Positions 8,400 through 19,436 of a stretch of 64,000 nucleotides of DNA are shown here, one piece after another. The notes under the pieces were generated by a model, which saw only the letters and a program-made list of their open reading frames with translations, had not been told where the DNA came from and made no database searches. Within the stretch, counting starts at the first letter, position 1. The number at the start of each line of letters is the position of its first letter. Location of the stretch: positions 1,674,001-1,738,000 of the forward strand of contig NZ_CP058907.1 of assembly GCF_013415845.1 (NCBI RefSeq), in the 5' to 3' direction. This DNA is from Rhodopseudomonas palustris. GTDB taxonomy: Bacteria > Pseudomonadota > Alphaproteobacteria > Rhizobiales > Xanthobacteraceae. A program made the position numbers and the translations under genes.

Positions 8400-9176
8400 T
8401 CAAGGCCCGGCTGCGGCCCGCAGCGCCCGGGCGGGGCGATCCAGACCCTCGATCTCGGCCGCAATGAGCGTGTTCAGCACCTGTTCCAGCCGGGTTGTCA
8501 GCCGCGCGATCGGGGCGGCGTCGATCACCCGGTGGTCGAACCGGACGATCACCTCCAGCCGGCCATCGTCGGTGAGTCGGCCGTAACTGAGGATGTAGGG
8601 GCCGGGGCTGACCGGACAAAGATCGCCGGGGCCGAACGCCGATACCGAGGAGACTCCGAAGCTGCCGAAGAAGTTGGCCCGCGGCCGGTCGAGCGACATC
8701 CCGACCCACCAGGCGATCCGCCGCAGCGGCCACGGCATCCGGCTGATCCGCAGCAGCTTGCGGAACATCGGCACGGTCTCGATCGGCGCGGTGCTGGCAC
8801 CGCGAATGATCGCGTCGACCTCGGTGAGCGGCAGCGTGTCGGCGGCGGTCACCTTCTGCATCAGCACGCAGTCTTCGCCGTCGATGCGGCGTGCGACCGC
8901 GATCATCCCGACGCTCTTCGGCAGCTCGAAGAAATGCGGCCACGGGAAGTCGACATACAGCGTGCGCAACAGCGGCTCGTCGCGCGCCACCAGGCTGAAC
9001 GCCTTGGCGAAGATCGCGGCGAAGCCTGGCGGCGATGCAGCGGCGGCCCGGGCCCGCGCCAGCGGGGCGAGATGCAACGTGCGCCGATAGCTGATCAGCG
9101 GCACGGCCTGCGAGGCGTGCATCAGATCCGCAATCAACCTGCGGGGGGCCGAGATCCGGCGTGTTCTGCCCCGCAT
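8400..9176 (-). CDS. 2-oxoacid dehydrogenase acyltransferase (E2) catalytic-domain-like protein
   Basis: 258 residues from the ATG at 9176. The C-terminal motif VIVRFDHRVIDAAPIARL resembles the E2 catalytic signature (DHRxxDG), with His and Asp retained but Ala in place of Gly. There are no lipoyl or E1/E3-binding domains, so it is a stand-alone acyltransferase-fold protein rather than a dehydrogenase-complex subunit. Its ATG shares one base with the TAA stop of the cupin gene upstream (TAATG), implying co-transcription and coupling. The acyl substrate is unknown. Confidence 0.7.
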   Translation of the reverse strand: MRGRTRRISAPRRLIADLMHASQAVPLISYRRTLHLAPLARARAAAASPPGFAAIFAKAFSLVARDEPLLRTLYVDFPWPHFFELPKSVGMIAVARRIDGEDCVLMQKVTAADTLPLTEVDAIIRGASTAPIETVPMFRKLLRISRMPWPLRRIAWWVGMSLDRPRANFFGSFGVSSVSAFGPGDLCPVSPGPYILSYGRLTDDGRLEVIVRFDHRVIDAAPIARLTTRLEQVLNTLIAAEIEGLDRPARALRAAAGP

Positions 9177-9571
9177 TACTTGGCGGGTGTCGCCAGCGGC
9201 TTGGTCTTGTCGACCACCCACACCGCCATCACCTTGGCGCCCTTGTCGCCGTGCACTTTGGCATCGTGCACCACACCGGCCTGGATCACGTAGGAATCGC
9301 CGGCCTTGAGGTGCTTGTCGGGTTCGCCGTCGATGCTCATCACCGCTTCGCCCTCGAGCAGATAGCCGGTCTCGATGCCGGGATGGGTGTGCCGCCCGAT
9401 ATTGCCGCCCGGCGGCAGCTCGGCGAGACCGCTGACCGTGACATAGCCGTCGGGGAATTCGATCTTCTGCAGCGGCGTGCGTTTGATGCCGCTCTGCTGC
9501 GCGACGGCGGCGCCGGCAGCAGCTACCACGGCGCATGCGACCAGGATGTGACGCAAGGTTTTGATTGTCAT
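9176..9571 (-). CDS. Exported cupin-domain protein
   Basis: 131 residues. Residues 1-25 form a signal peptide (MTIKTLRHILVACAVVAAAG, then AVAQ). The mature part is a single cupin barrel: GRHTHPGIETGYLLEGEA supplies the metal-binding His-x-His and Glu of motif 1, and AGVVHDAKV the His of motif 2. It is likely a periplasmic metal-binding barrel of unknown activity. A GGAGCCCC ribosome-binding region precedes the ATG. It overlaps the E2-like gene by one base and lies 53 bases downstream of murI on the same strand. Confidence 0.85.
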   Translation of the reverse strand: MTIKTLRHILVACAVVAAAGAAVAQQSGIKRTPLQKIEFPDGYVTVSGLAELPPGGNIGRHTHPGIETGYLLEGEAVMSIDGEPDKHLKAGDSYVIQAGVVHDAKVHGDKGAKVMAVWVVDKTKPLATPAK

Positions 9572-9624
9572 TGGGGCTCCTCCGGGGCGCAAGGCTAGCA
9601 GCGTCCCGGCAGGCGGAAAAGCGC

Positions 9625-10419
9625 TCAGGCCGGAATCCGGCCGCCGAAATAAGGCGCCAGCGCCGCGCTCGCCCGGGGATGCCGGCCGGAGGTGAAGATC
9701 ATTTCGGCGCCGGGCGTGGGGGCGTGGCCGGTGGCCGGGCCGAGCAGGGTGACGACGCGGCGGGCGATCGCGGGGGCCGGATCGATCCAGTCGACCGGCC
9801 ACGGCGCCAGCCGGATCAGCCTGTCGAGCAGCAAGGGATAATGTGTGCAGGCCAGCACCACCGCATCGGTGCGGCCGCGTTTGGCGTCGGCTTCGACGAA
9901 ACACGGCGCGATCTCGGCGCGGATCGCGGCGTCGGTCACTTCGCCGCCGCCGAGCGCGGTTTCGGCCAGCGTAGCGAGCCGGATCGATCCGACCAGCGAC
10001 ACCTCGCAGCCTTGGGCGAAGTCGCGGATCAGCGCGCGGGTGTATTCGAGCCGCACCGTCGCTGAGGTGCCGAGCACCGAGACACGCTTGGTGCGGGAGC
10101 CCGCGCAGGCCGGCTTGATCGCCGGCACTGTGCCGACGAACGGCACCCGGTAGCGGGCCCGCAGCGGCGCCAGCGTCATGGTCGAGGCGGTGTTGCAAGC
10201 GATCACGACGAGGTCCGGCGCGTGCGCCGCGATCAGTTCGCCCATCAGCGGCACGACACGGCCGATCACCGCCTCTTCGCTGCGCTGCCCATAGGGGAAG
10301 AATGCGTCGTCGCCGACATAGACATAGTGCGCGTCGGGGCGGGCCCGGACCACTTCACGCAGCACCGTCAGGCCGCCGAGGCCCGAATCGAACACCAGGA
10401 TTGTGGGGAGCGAGGTCAC
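9625..10419 (-). CDS. murI: Glutamate racemase
   Basis: A 264-residue protein with a GTG start. The signature DSGLGG follows the first strand; VIACNTAST and VVLACTHYPLL contain the two catalytic cysteines. MurI converts L- to D-glutamate for peptidoglycan precursor synthesis in the cytoplasm. YVGDDAFFPYGQRS is also typical (usually GDxAxxPYG). The gene heads a short minus-strand run with the cupin and E2-like genes, which have no evident link to cell-wall synthesis. Confidence 0.95.
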   Translation of the reverse strand: MTSLPTILVFDSGLGGLTVLREVVRARPDAHYVYVGDDAFFPYGQRSEEAVIGRVVPLMGELIAAHAPDLVVIACNTASTMTLAPLRARYRVPFVGTVPAIKPACAGSRTKRVSVLGTSATVRLEYTRALIRDFAQGCEVSLVGSIRLATLAETALGGGEVTDAAIRAEIAPCFVEADAKRGRTDAVVLACTHYPLLLDRLIRLAPWPVDWIDPAPAIARRVVTLLGPATGHAPTPGAEMIFTSGRHPRASAALAPYFGGRIPA

Positions 10420-10501
10420 GGCGGCGACCTTACCCGATCTTGGTTAGCTTTCGGTTGTCGATCGCGCGATGCAGCCCTGCGGAGACGGCAAAGCCGCCGG
10501 G

Positions 10502-10990
10502 TCAGTGGCTGTCGGCGACCTCGGTCGGCGGCACCTTGCGCTTCACGCGCTTGATGGTGCCCGAGAACGTGAACAGCGGCCGCTCGCCGCTCTTGAGGAT
10601 GCCGCGCACGAAGATCAGCGACTTGCCGGCCCGGGTGACTTCGCCGGTCGCTTCGATCAGTTCGCCCTCGAATGCCGCATCGAGAAATTCCGCGCCGAAC
10701 GCCACCGTCACGCCCGGTCCCTGCAATTCGCGGACGGCGATCGCGAACAGGCAGTAGTCGGCGAAGGTCATGAAGCAGCCGCCGTGCACCGCCTTCATGC
10801 CGTTGAGGTGCTTCTTCTCGACCCGGAAGGCGCAGCGGACGCGGCCGTCGTCGTCGAGGCGGTGCCAGAACGGTCCGTTGTGCGATTCGAAAGTGTCCCG
10901 CGTCCACGTCCGCCAGCCGGCGAACTCACCTTCGGTTGCGGTGAAAAGGTCCGGGCGACTGGGACGTGTCGGTTCGGCGGTGGTGGTCAA
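10502..10990 (-). CDS. PaaI-like hotdog-fold thioesterase
   Basis: 162 residues from a TTG at 10990; no better start is visible before the conserved part. The core [24 protein letters not shown] is the 4HBT/PaaI signature (HGG followed by Asp), and [24 protein letters not shown] completes the hotdog fold. It probably hydrolyses an acyl-CoA thioester in the cytoplasm. It stands alone, divergent from trpB2; the unusual start codon suggests modest translation. Confidence 0.82.
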   Translation of the reverse strand: MTTTAEPTRPSRPDLFTATEGEFAGWRTWTRDTFESHNGPFWHRLDDDGRVRCAFRVEKKHLNGMKAVHGGCFMTFADYCLFAIAVRELQGPGVTVAFGAEFLDAAFEGELIEATGEVTRAGKSLIFVRGILKSGERPLFTFSGTIKRVKRKVPPTEVADSH

Positions 10991-11144
10991 GGGGCGTTAT
11001 CCTTTGGTCTATCGTTTGGTCCATAAAACTGATGCCGCGCTGCAATGCAAATCCACAAATCTAATTGACACTGCGCAATTGGCAGGCAGGTCGCCGCTGT
11101 ATACCCTCCCGGGCCGCAAAACCGGCCGCGTGAGGGAGAATAGA

Positions 11145-12509
11145 ATGAGCGACCAGATCAAGTATGTGCTGGACGAGGAGAACATCCCGAAGTCCTGGTA
11201 CAATCTCAACGCCGACTTCCCGACGCCGATGCCGCCGGTCCTGCATCCGGGCACGCATCAGCCGGTCGGCCCGAGCGATCTGGAGCCGCTGTTTCCGATG
11301 GAGCTGATCCTCCAGGAAGTTGCGACCGAGCGCTACATCGAGATTCCCGAGCCGGTCCGTGACGTGTTCCGGATGTGGCGCCCGGCGCCGCTGATCCGTG
11401 CGCGCCGCCTCGAGCAGGCGCTCGGCACGCCGGCCAAGATCTACTTCAAGTACGAAGGCGTTTCGCCTGCCGGTTCGCACAAGCCGAACACTGCCGTGCC
11501 GCAGGCCTGGTACAACAAGCAGGCCGGCATCAAGAAGCTGTCGACCGAGACCGGTGCCGGGCAGTGGGGCTCGTCGCTGGCGTTCGCCGGCTCGCTGTTC
11601 GGGCTCGACGTCCTCGTCTTCCAGGTCCGCGTGTCGTACGACCAGAAGCCGTATCGCCGCGCGCTGATGGAGACCTACGGCGCCCGCTGCATCGCGTCGC
11701 CGTCGAACGAGACCGATTCCGGCCGCGCCATTCTGGAGAAAAATCCGAACAGCCCCGGCTCGCTCGGCATCGCGATCTCCGAAGCGGTGGAAGTCGCCGC
11801 CAAGAACCCGGACATCAAGTACGCGCTGGGTTCGGTGCTCAACCACGTGATGCTGCACCAGACCATCATCGGCGAAGAAGCGATCAAGCAGTTCGAACTG
11901 GCGGGCGATGATCCGGACGTCGTGATCGGCTGCGCCGGCGGCGGTTCGAACTTTGCCGGCCTGGCCTTCCCGTTCCTCGGCCTGCAGCTCCGCGGCGGCC
12001 GCAAGCGGCGCATCATCGCGGTCGAACCGGCGGCGTGCCCGACCCTGACCCGCGGCACCTACGCCTACGACTTCGGCGACACCGCGCATCTCACCCCGCT
12101 GGTGAAGATGCATACGCTCGGCTCGACCTTCATGCCGCCGGGCTTCCACGCCGGCGGTCTGCGCTACCACGGCATGAGCGGGATGGTGTCGCACGCCTAC
12201 GAACTCGGCCTGATCGAAGCCCGCGCCTACAAGCAGGTCGGCTGCTTCGAAGCCGGCGTGCAGTTCGCCCGCACCGAAGGCATCGTGCCGGCGCCGGAAT
12301 CGACCCACGCGGTGCGTTGCGCGATCGACGAGGCGCTGCGCTGCAAGGAGGAGGGCAAATCGGAAACGATCCTGTTCAACCTCTCCGGCCACGGCCACTT
12401 CGACATGCAGGCCTACATCAACTACTTCGAAGGCAAGCTGGTCGATCAGGACTACGACGAAGCCGACCTCGCCACCGCGTTGGCCGGCCTGCCGGCGGTG
12501 GCGGCGTAA
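11145..12509 (+). CDS. trpB: TrpB2-type tryptophan synthase beta chain
   Basis: 454 residues, with the ATG at 11145 after GTGAGGGAGAATAGA. It is longer than classical TrpB (about 400 residues), with the N-terminal extension typical of TrpB2. The PLP lysine is Lys113 in the TrpB2 motif SHKPNTA (classical TrpB has HKxNN), and the phosphate loop is GCAGGGSN. TrpB2 enzymes make tryptophan from indole and serine, often without TrpA; no trpA is adjacent. Probably monocistronic. Confidence 0.92.
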   Translation: MSDQIKYVLDEENIPKSWYNLNADFPTPMPPVLHPGTHQPVGPSDLEPLFPMELILQEVATERYIEIPEPVRDVFRMWRPAPLIRARRLEQALGTPAKIYFKYEGVSPAGSHKPNTAVPQAWYNKQAGIKKLSTETGAGQWGSSLAFAGSLFGLDVLVFQVRVSYDQKPYRRALMETYGARCIASPSNETDSGRAILEKNPNSPGSLGIAISEAVEVAAKNPDIKYALGSVLNHVMLHQTIIGEEAIKQFELAGDDPDVVIGCAGGGSNFAGLAFPFLGLQLRGGRKRRIIAVEPAACPTLTRGTYAYDFGDTAHLTPLVKMHTLGSTFMPPGFHAGGLRYHGMSGMVSHAYELGLIEARAYKQVGCFEAGVQFARTEGIVPAPESTHAVRCAIDEALRCKEEGKSETILFNLSGHGHFDMQAYINYFEGKLVDQDYDEADLATALAGLPAVAA

Positions 12510-12909
12510 CCCTTCAGCCAACCGCAAGGCACTGACCCAACCTCTCCCCGCCCTGTGCGGGAGAGGTCGGATTGCGCAGCAATCCGGTGAGGGGCGGGCA
12601 CAGCGTCAATCCGCGGCCGGCCTGTCAGGCCGGCACAGCGCCGCGCCGCCCGACGACCCCGCACAATTTCCCTGTTTCGATTCACTGCCCGGCCCCTCAT
12701 CCCACCCTTCTCCCCATGCAGAGCGGCGAGAAGGGGCCGGCCGCGGCCGGGGCGGAAGCTGCAACTTATTGAAAAGGCGTGCCTTCAATCACGGCCGAGG
12801 GCGGTTCGCCATCCCCAGGCGCGCAGAAAAGCCTTTCCCCCTTGGGCCGTTCTTTCTACATAACAGCGGTCCGCGCCGGCCCCTCCGGCGTGCCGAGGAA
12901 TGCTGCCCT
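12510..12909. other. 400-base intergenic region with palindromic repeats, upstream of purL
   Basis: It holds CCTCTCCCCG-type inverted repeats (12539-12735), then a plainer stretch with the purL ribosome-binding region CCGAGGAATGCTGCCCT before its ATG. No protein or RNA gene is supported. Confidence 0.7.
12539..12735. repeat. CCTCTCCCCG...GGGGAGAGG palindromic repeat, copy 1
   Basis: Hairpin-forming modules are ACCTCTCCCCGCCCTGTGCG with GGGAGAGGT, GGTGAGGGGCGGGC, and further on CCCCTCATCCCACCCTTCTC with CGGCGAGAAGGGG. The same motif family occurs at 27403-27538. Confidence 0.75.
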
Positions 12910-15120
<2,211 letters not shown>

Positions 15121-15132
15121 CCGCGGTCGCCG

Positions 15133-15355
15133 TGTTATTCCGGGGGCGCTCGCGCAAGCGAGCGAGCCCGGAATCTCAGCCGCGTCCGATCACCCCTCCA
15201 TCGTCATTCCGGGATGCCTGCGTAGCAGCGCAGGCCCGGAATCCATAACCCCTGTACTCGCGGATGAGCACGGTGGGTGATGCCGTGAGCCAGTAACGAC
15301 CGCAGGGGTTATGGATTCCGGGCTCGCGAGCTGACGCTCGCGCCCCGGAATGACG
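15133..15355. repeat. ATTCCGGG palindromic repeat, copy 3 (compound)
   Basis: It contains at least two units: TTATTCCGGGGGCGCTCGCG with AGCCCGGAATCTC, then TCATTCCGGGATGCCTGCG ... GCAGGCCCGGAATCCATAAC ... GTTATGGATTCCGGGCTCGC ... CGCCCCGGAATGACGG. It fills the gap between the convergent purL and acyltransferase genes and may act as a bidirectional terminator. Confidence 0.88.
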
Positions 15356-15365
15356 GGGGAAGGGT

Positions 15366-16517
15366 CTATAGCACCCGATATGCGCCCGGAATCTTCCGCA
15401 GCAGATAGGTCGTGGCCCAGCTCAGCAGCAGGCCGAGGGTGAACACGATGGCGGCTTTGACGATCGCCGGCAGGTCGTAGTCGTACAGCCAGTACTGCAG
15501 CCACAGCATGTAGGCGTAGTGCACCAGGAAGATGCCGTAGGCGTCGTGCTGCAGCGGATCGAGCAGGCTCCAGCCGCCGCGGCGGAAGCGCAGGAAAACC
15601 GCCAGGATGGCGAAGATGATCGCGGCGCTGAAAGCGGTGAGGGCGACGCTGTAGCTCGCCTCGTACCACATCGGCAGATCGTCGGGATTGTCGAGGATGC
15701 CGCGCTTGATGCCGATCAGGCCCCACATGCCGAGATACGGCACCAGTGCCACCAGCAGCCAGATCCACCATTGCTGCGCCAGCTTGCCGCCAGCGCCGAG
15801 CACGCTCTGCTCGGGATGGCAGGCGCCGATGCCGGCGCCGATGAAGAAATACGCGGTGTACAGCAGCACCCGGCTGGCCTGCACCGCGAACGGGCCCCAT
15901 TCGAACCAATAGGTCGAGGTGTAGTACAGCCGCGACGGCACATAGAGAATTGCGGTGACCAGGAACACCGTGCCGATGAACAGCGCGGGCGACTTGTAGC
16001 CGAGCTTGGCCAGATGATTGATCGGATCGAGCGAATGCCGCGAAATCCGGTACAGCGCGCCGCCGATCACGCTGAAGATGAACAGCACCCACAGAAACCA
16101 CAACGGTCCGCTCGGCCACGGGCCGACCGTGATCATGTTCTCGTAGAATTTGGCGAAGCTCTCGGTCGGGTCGGCGCGCAGCGCCAGCGCGTAGTAGGCG
16201 ATCGGGATCACGGTGAACGCCGCGATCACGAACGGGATGCCGAGCCGGATCAGTCGGTCGCGCGCCAACGAACCGAATTTCGGCCGGTGGTCGAGGCTCG
16301 GCCACAAGAACAGCCCCGACAGCATGAAGAACATCGCCATGAAGAAGCTGTCGGTGGCGAGCACTACGCAATCGAAGCCGATGAACGAGCTCGGGTCGGT
16401 GTGGCCGAAATAGGTGTAGGGGATCACCGAATGGTGGATCAGCACCAGGATGGTGAGGAAGGTGCGGGTTCGGTCAAGCGACAGGTCGCGCACATGCGAA
16501 GCTGCGTTCGCGGTCAT
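15366..16517 (-). CDS. Acyltransferase family 3 / OpgC-like integral membrane protein
   Basis: 383 residues from the ATG at 16517; a GTG ten codons upstream is an alternative. About ten membrane spans. The N-terminal RDLSLDRTRTFLTILVLIHH resembles the acyltransferase_3 entry (R...D-x-R...H), and FFMLSGLFLWPSL and SGPLWFLWVLF are typical later motifs. Such proteins transfer acetyl or succinyl groups to glycans or lipids at the inner membrane. The substrate is unknown. Convergent with purL. Confidence 0.85.
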   Translation of the reverse strand: MTANAASHVRDLSLDRTRTFLTILVLIHHSVIPYTYFGHTDPSSFIGFDCVVLATDSFFMAMFFMLSGLFLWPSLDHRPKFGSLARDRLIRLGIPFVIAAFTVIPIAYYALALRADPTESFAKFYENMITVGPWPSGPLWFLWVLFIFSVIGGALYRISRHSLDPINHLAKLGYKSPALFIGTVFLVTAILYVPSRLYYTSTYWFEWGPFAVQASRVLLYTAYFFIGAGIGACHPEQSVLGAGGKLAQQWWIWLLVALVPYLGMWGLIGIKRGILDNPDDLPMWYEASYSVALTAFSAAIIFAILAVFLRFRRGGWSLLDPLQHDAYGIFLVHYAYMLWLQYWLYDYDLPAIVKAAIVFTLGLLLSWATTYLLRKIPGAYRVL

Positions 16518-16621
16518 GCCGCCGGTGGTGGGATAGGTTACAGTCACGACGATAGCCCCGTGCGATGCCGCCGGTGAATTACGATACTGCGCAATAGCTG
16601 AATCGCCTCTTCGGCGAATTG

Positions 16622-16984
16622 CTAGGGTTTGAATTCTTCGATTTGAACTTTTTGCGGATAGAATGCCAGATAACCGGCGATCTCCGCCATAGCCGGAAAT
16701 GGATTCTCGTAGCTCCAGACCGCGTTGGCCTGCGGTTCGCCCCCGGCGACGATACTGAAATAGCTGGCATCGCCCTTGTACGGGCAATGAGTGACACGTG
16801 CGGTTTTTTCCAGCAGCCGCATGTCGGCGTCTTCCCGGGGAATGTACTGCACCGGCGGGTAGCTCGCCTCCTGCAGCGTCAGCGCCCGGCGGGTCTCGGC
16901 GATCACCTTGCCGTCCGCGCTGATCCGGACGCCGTTCGGATTGGCCGTGATCGAGATCGGGTGATCGGGGCCTGGGAGCTTCAT
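16622..16984 (-). CDS. DUF427 domain protein
   Basis: 120 residues. The core YIPREDADMRLLEKTARVTH, then CPYKGDASYFSI and AVWSYENPFPAMAEIAGYLAFYP, is the DUF427 signature. It is a small cytoplasmic single-domain protein of unknown activity. It is 104 bases upstream of the acyltransferase gene on the same strand, so co-transcription is possible, and divergent from bolA, with which it shares a 162-base upstream region. Confidence 0.9.
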   Translation of the reverse strand: MKLPGPDHPISITANPNGVRISADGKVIAETRRALTLQEASYPPVQYIPREDADMRLLEKTARVTHCPYKGDASYFSIVAGGEPQANAVWSYENPFPAMAEIAGYLAFYPQKVQIEEFKP

Positions 16985-17146
16985 GGGCGGATCTCTCGGG
17001 TGCGATTCGGACCAGCGTCACCATCACCTCGCCGCGATGTGCCGGCGTGGTGGCTTTGAAAGGGACGCACTGCCATATAGGATGGCGGTGCAAGATTGCC
17101 ACCGCGCCCCCGCGCAGGCGGCCGCGACGATCTGGAGGATGACCGA

Positions 17147-17383
17147 ATGCCGATGGATGCCCGCGACATCGAGGCCATGATCAAGGCCGCGATTCCCGAC
17201 GCGGAAGTGACGATTCGCGACCTCGCCGGAGACGGCGATCATTACGCCGCGACCGTGATTTCGGAGACGTTCCGGGGCAAGTCGCGGGTCCAGCAACACC
17301 AGATCGTCTATCAATCGCTGCAGGGGCAAATGGGCGGCGTGCTCCACGCGCTGGCGCTGCAGACCGGCGTGCCGGAAGCCTGA
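17147..17383 (+). CDS. bolA: BolA/YrbA-family protein
   Basis: 78 residues from the ATG at 17147, which follows TCTGGAGGATGACCGA; a second ATG lies two codons on. The BolA fold is shown by ALAGDGDHYAATVISETF-like spacing and the conserved RVQQHQIVYQSL containing the His used in [2Fe-2S] binding with a monothiol glutaredoxin. BolA/Grx pairs handle Fe-S cluster trafficking. The expected partner grxD is in the window but about 6 kb downstream instead of adjacent. Confidence 0.92.
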   Translation: MPMDARDIEAMIKAAIPDAEVTIRDLAGDGDHYAATVISETFRGKSRVQQHQIVYQSLQGQMGGVLHALALQTGVPEA

Positions 17384-17457
17384 CGGCGGACGGCCTTCGT
17401 CCGAAGCCCAGCGGCTTCGGCCGCCGGCGCCTGGTACGATCGCTATTCGAGCCGCTG

Positions 17458-17982
17458 CTATTCGAGCCGCGCAACGCGCGCGGTTGCGCGATCCATGCGA
17501 CGGCGCATGGCGTTGACGCTGTCGGACAGTTCTCCGACGTGCCGATCGACCAGCGTGCCGCGCGCGATCTCTTCGATACTGCATATCTCGTCCTCGACCC
17601 GCGTCAGCGTCTGTTTCGCGCTCCCGGTCAGCGACAGCAGAATAACCCGCCGGTCCTCTGCCGATTGAGTGCGGTTGAGGAGGCCGCGCTGCTCCAGCGG
17701 CCGGATCTGCGCAGAGACGAACGATCCTTTCATATTGAGCAGCGCCGCGACTTCGCCGACTGGAACGCCGTCCCGGTCGGCCAGAAAGTCGACCGCCTTG
17801 ATCAGCAGCCATTGCGATCCCGTCAGGCCGACTCGGCGCCCGAGCAGTTCGGCCATCCGCAGGATCGAGAAACTGATGGCTGATACGTCCCAGACCAAGC
17901 GATGCAACAGACGATCGGCATGATTGATGTCGGTGGCGGTGCCGATCGGCTCGTCGTCGGCGTCGTTCGTTTCGGGCGTCAT
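17458..17982 (-). CDS. MarR-family transcriptional regulator
   Basis: 174 residues. The winged helix-turn-helix at about residues 55-120 includes GLTGSQWLLIKAVDFL, VGEVAALLNMKGSFVSAQI for the recognition region, and the wing SAEDRRVILLSLT (the DxR motif). MarR proteins are usually ligand-responsive dimeric repressors acting near their own gene. The nearest candidate targets are its own promoter and the small Cys-rich gene upstream on the same strand. The ligand is unknown. Confidence 0.9.
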   Translation of the reverse strand: MTPETNDADDEPIGTATDINHADRLLHRLVWDVSAISFSILRMAELLGRRVGLTGSQWLLIKAVDFLADRDGVPVGEVAALLNMKGSFVSAQIRPLEQRGLLNRTQSAEDRRVILLSLTGSAKQTLTRVEDEICSIEEIARGTLVDRHVGELSDSVNAMRRRMDRATARVARLE

Positions 17983-18165
17983 CCCGTCGTCCTTTCAGCA
18001 CTTGCCACGCGTTTCGTGCCCCTGCGCGAAGTATCGCCTCTCCGCACAGAACGGAGCGGTGCTTCGAATCAGGCCGGCGAGCGCTCATGCGCCCGGCACG
18101 GGTGGCGAAATTTCATCGGCATATGGCGGGCGAAGCGGTGTCGCGGCGCCCGAACTCATCGTCGT

Positions 18166-18537
18166 TCAGACGGCCTGTTTGGGCGGAGGAGTATCGGGAC
18201 TTGCCCGCAGCGCGATCGCCAGAGAGGACCCGGCAAAGCAGGCCTTTTTGCTGTCGGGCGATGGCCGTCCGACCACGGACGCCGGAATCACGGCAGATGA
18301 GCACGACGAGCAGCGATCGCAGACCGAGACGGCCGAGGCGTCGGTAGTGTCATCCACAGAGTGCGTGCTGAACACGGCCGATGCCGCGACCTCCGTCGGA
18401 TGGAGGCAAGCGACCTGATGCAGCAGGCCTGAGATGAGATAAAGCGAGATCACCATGACCAACGGCAGGCGACGTCGGGCCTGCGCCGTTTCGGTCGAAA
18501 GCCATCGAATGAACCCGCTTCTCATGCGGGATCGCAT
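18166..18537 (-). CDS. Small hypothetical membrane-anchored Cys-rich protein
   Basis: 123 residues from the ATG at 18537. A basic N-terminus is followed by one hydrophobic stretch (LPLVMVISLYLISGLL) and then an exported-looking region with HQVACLHPTE and the cluster CDRCSSCSS. The cysteines and histidines suggest metal binding, but I recognise no family. It lies 183 bases upstream of the MarR gene on the same strand. The opposite strand is also open here, so this call rests on composition and layout alone. Confidence 0.42.
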   Translation of the reverse strand: MRSRMRSGFIRWLSTETAQARRRLPLVMVISLYLISGLLHQVACLHPTEVAASAVFSTHSVDDTTDASAVSVCDRCSSCSSAVIPASVVGRPSPDSKKACFAGSSLAIALRASPDTPPPKQAV

Positions 18538-18655
18538 AACAAATCTGTCACAATTCGCAAAGGCGGAGCGACAGTAGCGCCACAGTCCGCTGCACGGCAT
18601 TGACGTTAACGAAGGCTTTACAGCCGCGCGGCACGGTCTCGGCGGGTGGGGAAGC

Positions 18656-19381
18656 ATGTCGAACTGGCGGGAAGAAAGGGCGAAGGCTAACGCGCTGGCG
18701 CTCGCGCAGCTGACCAAGCGCCTGCCGGATGCGTTCCCGCAGGCCGTGCTGATTCATGCCAAAGCCCGCGCCTATGTGCCTTCGACCCTCCGGGTCGCGG
18801 TCGACTCGTACTGGCGCGCGCATCCGCTGCGCGCCGAGCGGCTGGCGCGCGTGCTGGCAGCGCGCAGCGGTGCTCCAGCGGGCTGGCGATGGCAGGTCGG
18901 TGACGGCCCGGAGACGGGACTGCCGACCACGTTCCGAACTCCACCCGCGCCGTATCGGGAAAGAGCGCACCAGCGCGGTCCCGGTTTCTGCTGCGTCTGC
19001 GGCCAGCCGGTGTATCGGTTCGGCTGGCACACCGATCTATGGGACGCCGGCATCAACAAGAATGCGACCTGGCACAGTGCCTGCGTGACCGCCTGGCAAT
19101 TTTGGAATGCGCCGAGCGGCCAGACCAAGCTGCTGCGGCGCCTGCAAGGCCGTCGCTGCCGCGAGACCAACCGGCGGCTGCTGCGGACTGCGGAAGTCGA
19201 TCACCTCGTGCCGCTGTTCCAAGTCTGGCAGCAGCACCGCGATCGCACATGGCCTGAGCTGCTCGGCTATTGGGGCCTGCCGAACCTGCAGGTGATCAAT
19301 CGTGAGGTCCACGCCGCCAAATGCGCGAGCGAGGCGCGCGACCGGCGCTCCACGCGTCTTGCGGCGACCGAGCACGCCTGA
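18656..19381 (+). CDS. Stand-alone HNH-type zinc nuclease-like protein
   Basis: 241 residues. The N-terminal half is basic and helical. The second half looks like an HNH/treble-clef nuclease: CCVCGQP near residue 103 and WHSAC (zinc ligands), then AEVDHLVPLFQVW (the central Asp-His) and NLQVINREVHAAKCASEA (the Asn and His of the third part). No methyltransferase or phage terminase genes are next to it, so it is not an obvious restriction or phage gene. The role is open: defence, homing or repair are all possible. Its GC content looks host-like. Confidence 0.68.
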   Translation: MSNWREERAKANALALAQLTKRLPDAFPQAVLIHAKARAYVPSTLRVAVDSYWRAHPLRAERLARVLAARSGAPAGWRWQVGDGPETGLPTTFRTPPAPYRERAHQRGPGFCCVCGQPVYRFGWHTDLWDAGINKNATWHSACVTAWQFWNAPSGQTKLLRRLQGRRCRETNRRLLRTAEVDHLVPLFQVWQQHRDRTWPELLGYWGLPNLQVINREVHAAKCASEARDRRSTRLAATEHA

Positions 19382-19436
19382 GCCCGACGCACCTGCGTCG
19401 CGGCGCGCGACGCGCTGCTGTTTACTCGTAGACCTT

